Source of the DNA: Hemibagrus wyckioides
Taxonomy: Eukaryota; Chordata; Actinopteri; Siluriformes; Bagridae
Length of the DNA: 64,000 nt
Direction of reading: 5' to 3'
Assembly: GCF_019097595.1 (NCBI RefSeq)
Contig: NC_080720.1
Location: forward strand, 31,677,352-31,741,351
Of this stretch, positions 1 through 12,000 are shown piece by piece. How positions within the stretch are numbered: the first letter of the stretch is position 1; every line of letters starts with the position of its first letter. The notes under the pieces are model-generated. The model saw only the letters and a list, made by a program, of their open reading frames with translations, did no database searches and was not told the origin of the DNA. The translations under genes were made by a program, and so were the position numbers.

Positions 1-45
1 TTATTTAAAAGCTTTGGTTTCTGAATCTACATTGCATGTTCTCAC

Positions 46-3000
46 CTTCAGCCTTGTGCAGTTCGAGCTGCAGCTGACTCTTCATGCTAGCCTCCTGGTC
101 CAGTTGCTCCAGAAGCTGAGTGTGCTGCAGGAGAAGAGCATTCTTTGCTTCTCCATCCTCACTGAACTGTTCGTCCAGCATGGACTGCAAAGTTCGCAGC
201 TGCTCCAGCTTTAGAGAGACACACAAGAGAAAAACCTTAGTATCATCCTGCTCTCGTTATCCTCCCAAGGAAATGACTGAATCTCTACCTGCACTGTAGA
301 GTCAGAGACCAGCTCTAATAGTTTGTCCACTGCGGCCCGGAGACGATTGCAGGCCCCCAGCACCAGATCCTCTCTTTCAGGGTCCAGCTCTCCATCAGGG
401 CCAGAGAACAAACTCTCACACAGCCTTTGAGACAGTTCTAGACCTTCATCGATCACGGATGAGAGCATGCTGCAGTTTGCTCCACCCTCAACAGCCGGTC
501 CATGGTCCACGTCTGCGCACAAGAAAAGCAGGAGGAGGGAAGAGTAAGAGAAAACTTTATAGCATTCTTTTAAAATGTTTCTCACTGCTGCTTCACGTCA
601 TTAATTAAATGTTCTTAAGAAGATTCAATACAGAATGAATGTCAAACCTGTCTCCTGGGCATCACGGTTACCACTCGGCTTCCTATTTGGAGTGTTGCCC
701 CTGGTGCAAACACCATCCACACAAATCCCCAACCTGCGCCCGATCTCCTCCTCCGTCGCAATTGTAATTCGGAGCATCTCGAGGATAAGTTGCTGAAGTC
801 GGTCATGGGCCAGCTGAAGGTCATGTCTAAGATCAGAACAGGTGCAAAAAAAATAAATAAATAAAATAAAACCTCTTTCAGCAGCTAAAAAAGAACTTGG
901 AAGTCCGAATTAATGAAATGACTAAAATGCTGTATTTTTTTAAATAATTAACTAAAAGAATGAAGGGTAGTAAGAAAACAACTACTCATTGTTGCTATAA
1001 GTAATAACTGCAGATGTTCCACAAATTAAATGTAACTCTGCTTCATCACACCACTGTGTCATTGATTAATTTCCTAGAACAGCATGTCTCCACATGTTTT
1101 AGACATTGTCCAGACTTGATTCAAAGTGAACGGACAACCAGTTTTCACCAAACTTGAGCCCTGACCTTTGCCGAGTGGCGGTGTTCAGGTCATCACGCAG
1201 CATGGTGAGGAGGTTGGCTCCCTCCTGACTCTCGCGCTCACGCCGCTGCAGCAGAGTCTCCAACGTGTCCATCTCCGAGCGCTTGCCCTCCAGCTCCCCC
1301 TGCAAAGCGCTCACCTCCGCACGCAGCTGTGGGAAGGGAAGGATGGACACCAGAGACAGGAAACCAGTCATCACACATGCACAAAACAGAACAGTGAGGA
1401 ACACGACACAGATCAGATGCACAGTGGGTCACATGGCGCAAACTTGTGTGGGAGTGGCCCGAGCGAGAGAAGGGGAGAAAAACAGAGGAGTGTGTAAGAC
1501 ATGCCATCCCACTCCACTGCCTAGCAGCCAACAAAGAGAACTAACAGAAACCAATGCATACAACACAGTAACCATGGCAACCCAGCTCCCTCTGAGGGAT
1601 TAAACAAGGAGTCCAATATCTCCCTAAACTAATCTGATGGATTCCACATCACAACAAAACAGACAGACACACTAGCATGATGTTCTTAAATAAGTTCAGG
1701 GTTACAGAAAAGGTATAAAAAAAAAATAAAAAAGAGACACCATTTAAGTATCCGGTCTTCCATCGTTTTTCGGTGTGAAAGTTTCAAGATCACACCTGAG
1801 GTCAAACAATAGCAGGCGTGTTTGCTGAACCCGTGCTGAACCCATGTGCATTTGTTTCTTTGGTACTCTTCCTTAGTGTTAAGGGAAGTGTCTCACCTGA
1901 GAGACCACGGTGTCCAGCTGTTGCAGCTGTGCAGTGAGCTGGTTCATTTTGTCTGTGTAGCAGAGCTCATTCTGCTGGTGCTGCTCATGCAGACTTCTCT
2001 CCAGCTCGTCTAGAGCAGCCGCCTTCTCACGGTCGCTTTCCTCCTAAACCACAACCAGGACGCATACATTAGTGACACATTACATTGAACAGAAAATACA
2101 TACATCAGTTGAAGTCAAACAGATTTTATGGTGACATTACAGAACTCTGACTTGATTTTGAACAATGTGTCGTCCTCAGTTTGTGTTAGTGAACAGAATG
2201 TTCAAAGTCAAATGTACAGGCTAAAAAAAAATTGAATAAATGTTGAGCGGGGAAAGGGCGGGGCTTCTGGTGGTTAGTTAACATTAGAAAGCACAATACA
2301 CCTATTCAACTGTCAATCATCCAGATACATGCGTCATTGCCTGTCTTTTCTGGGGAAAGTAATTGCTCATAGCAGTGTACTCTAATGTTAAAATTCACAC
2401 AATGTCTGAAAAAGTACAGCTGCAAAATTCTGCTCACAGCGGTAACGGGAACTTCACATTTACAGAGAATGAAGTTGTATCTCTTATAAATAGCTAGCTA
2501 GCATCGCACCTTTAACTCAACAGTCTTTTTCTGTAGCTTCTCCTCTGACTGACACTTCAAAAGCTCCGCCTCTTCCAGGAAATGGAGTCGTTGCCGTGCC
2601 GCCTCTTCCTCCAGCTCCCTGCGTAGAGCCTCGATCTCCCTGGAGGATGTTGCCTTCAGTTCCTGTTTCATAGTTACACAAATGTCATTTAAACAAATAA
2701 AATAAAAGGAAAAAAATGGTGGCAGAAGAAAGCCTGTTTTATACACACACCTGGAGCTGTTGTTGGTGCTGGGCATTAAGCGCATCCAGCTGTTGCTGCA
2801 GCTGCTGTTTCTCTTTGGTGGTCATGTCAGTGACCTCATGGAGGGCGGCGCCGTGCTGCGTCTCCAGATCCAGCACGTGCTGTCGCAGGGTTTCCAGCGC
2901 TGAGTGGTGCTCCGACTCCAGATCAGCCTTCTGGGAAGCGAGCGCCGCAGACAGCTCTGACTACAGAAACAAAATTGAAGAAAATTAGAGGCGATGGTGC

Positions 3001-6000
3001 GAAAATACACCAGTATGACCAAAGCTGTGTATTTAAGATTCAAACAGCTTTACTGTGCAACCATTGTTCATTGTTCAGTGGTAATTGCATGCTGCCATGA
3101 ATGAAAAAGCCAGACCAGTCTAACGAGCATTCAATCCCATAAGGGCTTTACACTCTACTAGCAGAAACACAGCTTTAATTATCATGGGATAAAAAAGGTG
3201 TGCTAATTACTCACAAACAAAACACACAGTCCATGCAGGTGATTATACAATAAACAGATTTTCAACATTTACATGTTTAGATTTGGTTTTTAACACCAAA
3301 CCAGGCTACTCACCTGATGGGCGTGGCTAAGTTCTGTTGCCATGGCACTAAACTTGTCCATGTGGACCCGTGCCAGCTCTTTTCTCAGCTCTTCTCGGGT
3401 CGTCAGATCCTCCTGCTTCACTCTCTCTCTCTCTTTAGCCTGCTGTTGCTCCAGTGAGGCCCTGAGCTCCCGGAGAGCATCCTCGTTCTCCCCGCGCACT
3501 GCCTGAATCTCCTTCAGGTATGTGCTCTCCAGTGTGTCCATGTTACACAACATCCTGGTCTCCAGCTCCTCAATTTCCTGCTTGTGACGTGCCTCCAGCT
3601 CCGCCTCCAGGGCCTCGAGCTGCGCTACGTTGGTCTCCTGAAGCACCACCTGCAGCTTATCAAGCTCTGCCCGGTGTTTCTCAGAGAGGGAGTCCAGCGC
3701 TGCCTCGTGATTGGAAGAGAGCAAGTCGAGCTCCTCCTGGTGTCTGGTTTTGAGTTCCTCGTATTCTTTCTGGAGATTTTGCAGATTTGAAATGTTCTGC
3801 TCCAGAAGTGCTGCCTGGGCTTGCAGCTCCTCAGCATGTTGCTGCTTAAGCTTCTGAAGATCCTCCTCTTTCTGCTGTGCGAGTTTCTCTGCTAGCTGCT
3901 GCTGATCCTCCTGATGCCTAAACCAGACAGTCACTCTAAAGTTTATTCCTTATGTAAGGATTTTCAAAAGAAACACATTTTTCATTTCACTACACAGAGC
4001 AACACATTTTCCCTAAAACTTCAAGTACCCACCTGCACGTGGCCTCCTTTAGCTTGCTCTCAGTCTGCTCCTGCAGCAAAGCGTTCAGCTCCTTTACCTC
4101 AGCTGCCATAGTGCTCTTTGCTGTGCGTAGCTCACTAGCATACTGAGCTTCAAGCCTTTGCTTTAGGGCCAGTACCTGAGGGCTCTCCTCACTCTCCAGA
4201 CTAGCCTGTAAGGCATGCAGCCTCTGCCTTTCTTCAGCCAGGAGGTCTTCAGCCTGAGCAAGCTTCTGCTCCAGCTCTCTTCTCTCCTCACTGCCAGCTC
4301 GTTGGAGCTCCTCTCTCAGGGAAGCCATGCGCTCCTCAGCCTGAGCTTGAAGCTGCTCCCTGAGCTTGAGCTGTTCCTCACTGCTCCGTTGAGAGAGCTC
4401 CTCGGTCACCCGGGTCCTCACTTCCTGCTGTGCCTCTACAAGACGTGTATGTAGTTCCTCTGCGAAGTTTTTCTTCAGCTAAAGGAGGAAAAACAAACAA
4501 AATATTAAAATATCAAAAGCAAAAGACATCAATGGGCTGCTAAAGACACAAAAAAAATGATAATGCATGCAAAACAGATCTCTCACCAGAGACAGGACTA
4601 GTTTTTTCTTTTCAGAGAACATTGACATTCATTATTCAGAGCGCTGGTGTCCTTTATTGTATTATTATATGTGAAAATAGTTCGTTTTTCAAGGCTACCA
4701 CACGTTATTATTTATTATTATTCATTTATTATTAGTATTTCTTTATGAATTCATTTCCTTGTGGTTAATAATCATGATTGTGGACAGTTTCATAAGTGCG
4801 CTTTATCATGTTTAAGAAATAGATAAAACTGCTTTGCACAGATGTAGTAAAAGTATTTAAAAAAAACAAACAAAAAAAGCTCTTTAGGACAGCACTCTAT
4901 TCATCTCATCACAGAAAGTGCTTCTTCCCTTTATAAATGTGTTTGTACAACACAACAGACTTGAAGCATGTGACTTTCACAGCCTGGTATCACTCTCACC
5001 CGGTCCTCCAGCTGTCGGAGCTCCTCTGCATGCAGCTCAGTAGCTCTCTCCAGCTCTCGGCCATGCTGCAGGGCGAGCTCTGCTAGCTTCTTCTCCAGGC
5101 TCAGTATGCTCTCTGTGTCCGAGGCCAGTTGAGCGAGTCGGGCTTGGTGCTCCTGAGTCTGGAGCAAGGACCTCTCCTCCAGCTCTGCCTCCACCTGACG
5201 TGCCACGTCCGCTGCCGCATGCAGCCGTAGCTTTGTTATATCTAGAAGTGAAAAAAGAGCAAGTATGTATGAAAAAAAAGAAAGCAAAAAAACAAACCAA
5301 GCTCATTATAAAGCATGCCTGATCTCACCTTTGAGGTGGCTGTCCGAGAGCTTGGCCCGCAGCTGTTCGATTTCCAAGGCGTGTTTGGTTTTCAGCTGTT
5401 CCATGTCACTGTAGTAGCGCTCAGTGAGCTCTGAACGAGCCTGTAGTAACTCCTCTCTATAGGACAGAGCCATGCTACAGCGCAGCTGCTCCAGGTCCTG
5501 CTTGTGCTTCTCCTCCAGCTGCAGACGAAGTGCATCCAGCTCCAGCTGTGGTGTTTTAATGCAAACAGTGACAAGGAATCATTAAAGACCAATATTACAG
5601 TCTTAAATTCAGCAGTCTCAACACCACTGGCAAGAACATTGGCCAGTATTAAGCCAAGTATGACACTGAACAAACACCTCATAGCTGTCGCACTGTGTCC
5701 AAAAACTGTACCTTGTGTTTCTCCAGTTGCTCTGTAATCTCTGCCAACAAGCTCCCCCTCTCCTCCTCAGCCTTTCCATCAGAGAGGAAGCTGCAAGCCA
5801 AAAGAAAACACTTCAGTTAAAATCACAGGTTCACATTAATACACTTGTTTTAATAGATTAAATCAGTAACAATTTGTTCACATGGACATTCAAAAACATG
5901 TATAATCCTACCATCACAGCTTTGAGTGTCGGTTTATTAGAAGTATAGTCCTGTAAACGTTACTGGACCTCACATTCACTTGACTTACCTTGCCTCTCCA

Positions 6001-9000
6001 GCCTTGAGGGCCGAGTCCTCCAGGGCTCCCTCAACAAGGCGCCGCTGCAGCAGGGCGATTTCCTCTCTGTGGTTCTCTTCGCTGGCCCGGAGCCGCTGCT
6101 CGAAGTAGACGCGCAGGTTCTCCAGCTCTGCCTCGTTCTGCTCCTGGAGCTCCCGTCGCTGCTGCGAGAAGTCCTGCTTCAGCCGCTCAATGTCATCAAC
6201 ACGTGACGTACGTGCCAGCAACTGCTCCTTCAACTCTGAAAGACAGAGACACAGGGGGAGGGGGAGGGTATTACTAGGTATGCGTTTTCTTTCAGCCAAA
6301 GCTTTCAAACCTGATTCAATAACATGGAGCATGATCTGGTACCTCCGAGTTCCTGCCTGCTGGTCCTCATGCTCTCCAGCTGAGACCAGAGGTTAGTGAT
6401 CTCCTGCTCGGAGCTGGCCTTCTGTGCCTCTTGTTCTGTGAGCAGACGATCCACCTGAAACAAACAGAACCATGCCACAGTCAGTAGGATTCACTTTCAC
6501 AAATACAAAAGTCTTTAGAACAGAAAAGAGAAGGAAAGAAAGCTGTCACTGTTTGAAGCTGACATCATTCAAGTGCTAACAGGAACTAACTTGTCCCATG
6601 TCATTTAATGCAACTATAGACAGATTAACAGTATAAGATGGAAACCATAACTCTGCTTCATCACACCACCTTTTTGTGTATTATTTTCCAACAGCATGCC
6701 CCCATGGCCACAGACTATTTTCCAGTGACCTTACACAAGGTGAGTAAAAGTAACAACTATTAAACGTTCAGGCACGTTTCAAATAAATAAATACAAGTAT
6801 TCCGAGGTTGCTTAACCTCCTGCTTGAGCCGTTTCTCGTTTTCTTCCAGCTCTTGTGTGCGAGTCTGCTTCTCCTGGAGCACCACCTTGTGACTAGCAAC
6901 CAGTTCTTCAACAGCACCTAAAATCAAGGAGAAACACTCACATTATCACGCGCAGATCTATATACAAACAGTAATATAATATACGACATGTATGCAAGTT
7001 TGCTTAATGATGAAGGTCACTCACGAGCAGCAGAGTCTCGGTCAGCCCATGCCTGATTCAACTCAGACTCCAGATGCTTGATTTCATCCTGTTTAGCTCG
7101 CTGAAGCTCCTCAAGCTTGCGCATCATCTCGGCCAACCGCTCCTCGGCTTTGTTCAGGGCTGCCTGAAGCTCCGACTGCTCTTTTTTGGAGTCTTGTAAC
7201 CACTGAGCCTTGGCATCCTGAACGAATTAAAAACAAAACAGTTAGATTTTTAATGTGACATTTATATCAATATATAATAACAAAAAAAGTGACTTTACCT
7301 CCATTTTACTAGCCTGCTGTTGCTCCAGCGAGGTTCGTTCTTCTGAAAGACGCTTTTCCCACACGCTATTCAGATCATCTGTTGGGAAGAAATGACACAG
7401 CAATGTATTAACAGGGAAAAAGGAATAATGTGCATCACTGTACACCAAATTCTTGATTTTAATAAATATGAAGCTTATTCAGTATCGTGTCAAACTTCCT
7501 CTAGCTAATTAACCAGTGAACACTCCAAATATATTCCTCTTGCAGTTTCCTGATTGCTATAACCATTACTAAGTGTGTTGCATATATTCTGGTCTTACCG
7601 ATGGTCAGCTGAAGCTGGAGCTCAGCTTGTCTCTTCCGCTCCCTGCTCTGCTCCCGGACCTTCTCGAGCTCAAACTGCTGTCGTGTCTGGAGCATGGCGC
7701 TCTCCTGAGCCCACTTCTCCCTCAGACTGGCCTGCAGCTCGCTCAGTGCCGCCTCCTTCTCCTTCTGCAGGTTGGATTGCATGAGCTCCAGCTGCGCCGT
7801 GTGCATGTTGGTCAGGCTCAGACGGAGAGCCTCCAGCTCCAGAGCGTGCTGTGTCTAAGGTTAGGTATGAACACAAATCAGTTCATCATTGGGGATGAGA
7901 GAGTCACTTTCATTTCACAAATAATAATACGGTGCGTTTTTTGCACTGACCTGGGCTTGTGAAAGCTCTGCCTGATGTGCAGCCTCCATGCTGTCTCGGA
8001 GCTCCTCAGAGAGCTCAGTCTTCAGACGCTCAAGTTCGTCCCTCTGCTGAGCCTCCAGCTCAGCCATCTCCCTCTGATGCTCTCGCTCATGCACCTACAT
8101 GGAAGGAGGTTCATGGGTTATAGCCAGAAAGAAAAGTAAATCCAAAAAAAAAAAAAAAAAAAAACACACCTTGAGAAAAAGTATTAAAGAATAAAAAAAA
8201 AAATGATTAATACCTGTTTAATTAGAGTGATCTGTTTCTTCTGCTCATCTTCCAGGTTAGAGCGCAGCACAGAGAGCTCCTTCTCCAAGCGCTCGCTCCA
8301 GTCCAGCATCTGAGAGAAAGGAGAAGAAGAAGAGAAAAAAAAAATCAATCCATTATAAACACTTCTGATCACTTCAAGACAGATTCGCAGCTTTTCATTT
8401 ACCTCCTGTTGATGTTTCTCCTCCAGTCCTTTCTTTTCCTCTTCATGTTCTCTCAGCTCCTTCTGCAGAGCGTTCTCCTTCTCCATGAGCTCCTCCTCCG
8501 CCTTCTCTCTGGCTTCCTTCATCTTCTCAAGGTCCACATCTTTCACCTGAAGCTGCAGCTGATGAATTGAAAATTTAACAGCCAAGTTTGAAAATTGTAC
8601 CTTCTAATTAAACAAAAATAAAATAAATGAAATTCAGAAGGTGTTTAATAGAAAAAAATAATTTAAAAAATTACAATCACCTGTTTCTAGCAAAGTATTT
8701 AATATTTCCAACAAAAAAAAAAAAAGACAAAAGAAAAACAAAATACGGAGAACAATCAAAGAGAAGGCAAGAAATGAAGAAAAAGACTGAGAAAAGGAAA
8801 AGAAAGACAAGAAATAAGAAAAGAACAAAAAAAGACAGAGAAAAATAAACAATCAAAAACAGAGGCAGGGCACTCTTCTTTTCTCTTTATTCCAGTCTGT
8901 CTTTATCTGTTTTTTGTTTTTTTTGTTTTTTTTTTAAATATATAACCCACAGAAATAAGATCCACACCTCAAAGTTCTCCAGTTCTGTTTTCAGAACCTT

Positions 9001-12000
9001 TTCCATGCTCTTGTTCTGTTCACCCAGCTCCTCCAGTCGCTTCTCCAGAGCAGCTTTCTCTGCAGAACCCTGACGTAGTGCCTCCTCCATGTTATGCAGA
9101 TTTTCTTTAAGACACGTCAGCTTGTACTCCAGATCTACTCGGCCCTTCTCCAGCCTCTGCACGTTCTCCACTTTGTCTTCCACCTCTGCTCGGAGCTGCT
9201 GGAGCTCCCTGTAGGCAGAGTCCACCTCGAGGGTTTTTTGTTCTAGCAGCGTGGATGTGGTTTGGTTCTTTTCCCTTTGGTTCTCCAGCTGGGCCATGAG
9301 CTGGTCTCTCTGAGCCTGCAGGGAGGAGAGCTGCTGCCCAAACAGGTCCTGTACTTCACAGTTCACAGAATCTCCAGCCATCTTCTGCTCCTGAATGTCT
9401 CGGACTAGCTGCTCTTGGTGTTTGAGCTGGAGGACAAGCTTGTGCTTGTCCTCCTTCAGTTCCTTCAGAAACTCCTCTATCGAAGGGCTCTTATCAAGCA
9501 CCATGTCTGATGTTAGCTGCTCTTTCTCTTTCGGGGTCTCCATGGAGCAAAGTTTGTTCTTCAGGTTGTCCTGCTCATGGATTTTCTCGTTAAGGAGCTC
9601 CTCGCATTGGAGCCTTTTGTCTCGTTCTGTCTCCAGCTCCCACTTTGCTTCCTCAAGCTCCTCTGACGCTTTACTCCATCGCTCCCGTGCCTCTTCTAAC
9701 TCTTCGGCAGAGCAACGCACTTCTTCCTGAAGAATGTCTAGCTCTCTCTCTTTCTCTTCCAGCTGCTCAGTGAGGTCTCTGCACTGCTGGATCAGAAGCT
9801 CCTTGCCCAGATCCACACTTTGGTTCAGCCCACTCGAGGTTGTATTGAAGCTCTGCAGCTGAACCTGGGTGAAGGACATGCCATCGTGTCCAGATGGTTG
9901 ATCTGGGTTTGTGCCATTGGCACCAGAATCAAGGCAAACCAAAAATCTTGATTCATCTTCAAACTCTAACTTGGAGACAGTGGAGTTCTCCATAATGCTG
10001 TGCTCCTCTAGACTTTGTTCCATCCATGAGCTTTCATGTTGGACAGCAGATGCCAAGTACCTCTCCATTAAGTCATCGGCAACCGAGGCATTCACACTGG
10101 GAAAAGCTTCAGGAGAACTGTCATGAGAACCTTCAGGGGTCATCTCTTGATTGTGATACTCCTCAGAGTTTTGGATCCAGGTGACACTTGTATCAAGCTC
10201 TGAAGGTTCACCGAGATGGTTATGTTTTTGAGCTTGGTCCAACAGTTCCTGAATACGCCTGACCTCTTCAGAATGTTCCTCTCTGAGATGCTTAAGCGCA
10301 GCCTCATGTGCTTCACCTAACTGTGCTACATTCAACACCCGCTCCTCCTCCAGGGTCTGGAGACGCAGCTCACAGTTGGCTATTTCAGCGTCATATTTGG
10401 AGCGGAGCTGCTTGGACGCTTCTTCTTCTTCCTGAAGCCTGTTCTGAAGTTCTTGCACCAGCCCGTCTAGACGCATCACATCCTGGTTGAGTCGTTCTTT
10501 CTCAGCTTTGTGCTGCTGCACCTCACGCGCCTGTTTCTCTGCGCGCTCGAGATCATCTTGAACTGACCGTAACCGATCCTCCATCTCAACCTTCTCACAC
10601 TCAAATTTCATAACCATCTCCTGCAGGTTCTCGGCACGTTCCTGCACACGCTTGCTGTTCTGTTGCTCTTCGTCCAGTTCGTGTTTTAATCTCTGAATCA
10701 GATCACTGCTCGATTCAAGGTTGTTCTCCGGCCTTGGATTAATCCCACGCAGGATTCCACCGTTGTGGCTCAAGCTTACTTTGAGCTGCTCCATGTTATT
10801 TGACGTGAAAGCACTCTGGAGCTGAAAGAGGGAACCCTCCATGACGGTCAGCTTCTGTTGGAGAGACGTGATCTCCGTTTCCTTCTGAGCCAAGAGGATC
10901 TTTTGATCATTACTCATCTAGGAGAGAGGAAAAAGTTTAAGCCTTGATACAGCACTGATATTAGGTTTATTTGGGGTAGGGTTATGGGGTATGAGATGAA
11001 GAGCATTACCTGTAGAGAGTGCTCGATTTGTAGCTGCCTGTGGGTTTGAGATAGATCCAGCCATCCCACACTTTTACTCCGCAGGTACTCTTTAGCCTGG
11101 AAAAAATAATTGATATAGTTTAAATTTTTCATGAAACATCTCAAGTGAAATAATTTGAAAAGTCTTCTCAAAAGAGTGGAGAATTATAACATAACAGCAA
11201 ACTCATGGAGAAATAACCTGTAATGAGATTTTCAACAAGCACATACAGGGGTGCACGTATTTTTGCACAATAAGGTTTAGCAAGTGCCCTTTTCCTAGGG
11301 ACACGTCCCGCAGCTGTGTAGCTGAAGGCCAAAACATGCTGTACGATTGCAATTTCTCACCTGCTGTAGTTGCTGCTGCAGCTCCTGTATCTGCCCCGTC
11401 AGCTGCTGAGCTTCCAGCTGCACCTGGTCTCGGCTTGATAGCGCCGCCTGCAGGTTGACACTGAGCTGTGAAATGATCTCGTTACGCTTCTCCACCGCTG
11501 CCTGTAACTGCTACAAGACATCAACAAGGAACAGCATTTGGGCTTAATCATCTCTACACTTCACCTTCTCAGAATATCCACTATAAGAGTGTTGCACTGG
11601 CATTAAACTACATTCTAAATATTTATTCATTTATTATAGTGCAGGAAAAAGTTTCTTCTCAAATTCTTTTGCCTAACTAACTGTCAGTAACCAAATATAT
11701 TCACCTTCAGTTGATCTTTGCTCGTGTGAGTGGCTTCAAATTCTCCTAAAATGTCTTCCTGCTCATCGGGCTGATCTGCTGCCGCTGTGTCCACAGGAAG
11801 TGAGCTCTGTTCCTGCGAGTCTATTTGGTTTGTCTCTTCCAGAGGCTGCACTGACTCCTACAGGATCAATCACACATGCACGTTTGCTATAACAGTTTTC
11901 TGATGTGCAAAAAATAAACAAATAAAATAAAATAAAAGCAAACCTCAAGCTCCTCCTTGCTGTCCTGTCCATGAGCATGCTCTGATTGGGAGGCCTCGTG

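Noticed and set aside
8627..8852. Lys-rich and Phe/Leu-rich open frames on both strands
   Set aside because: They follow an A/G-rich low-complexity tract in a pcnt intron and match no known protein.
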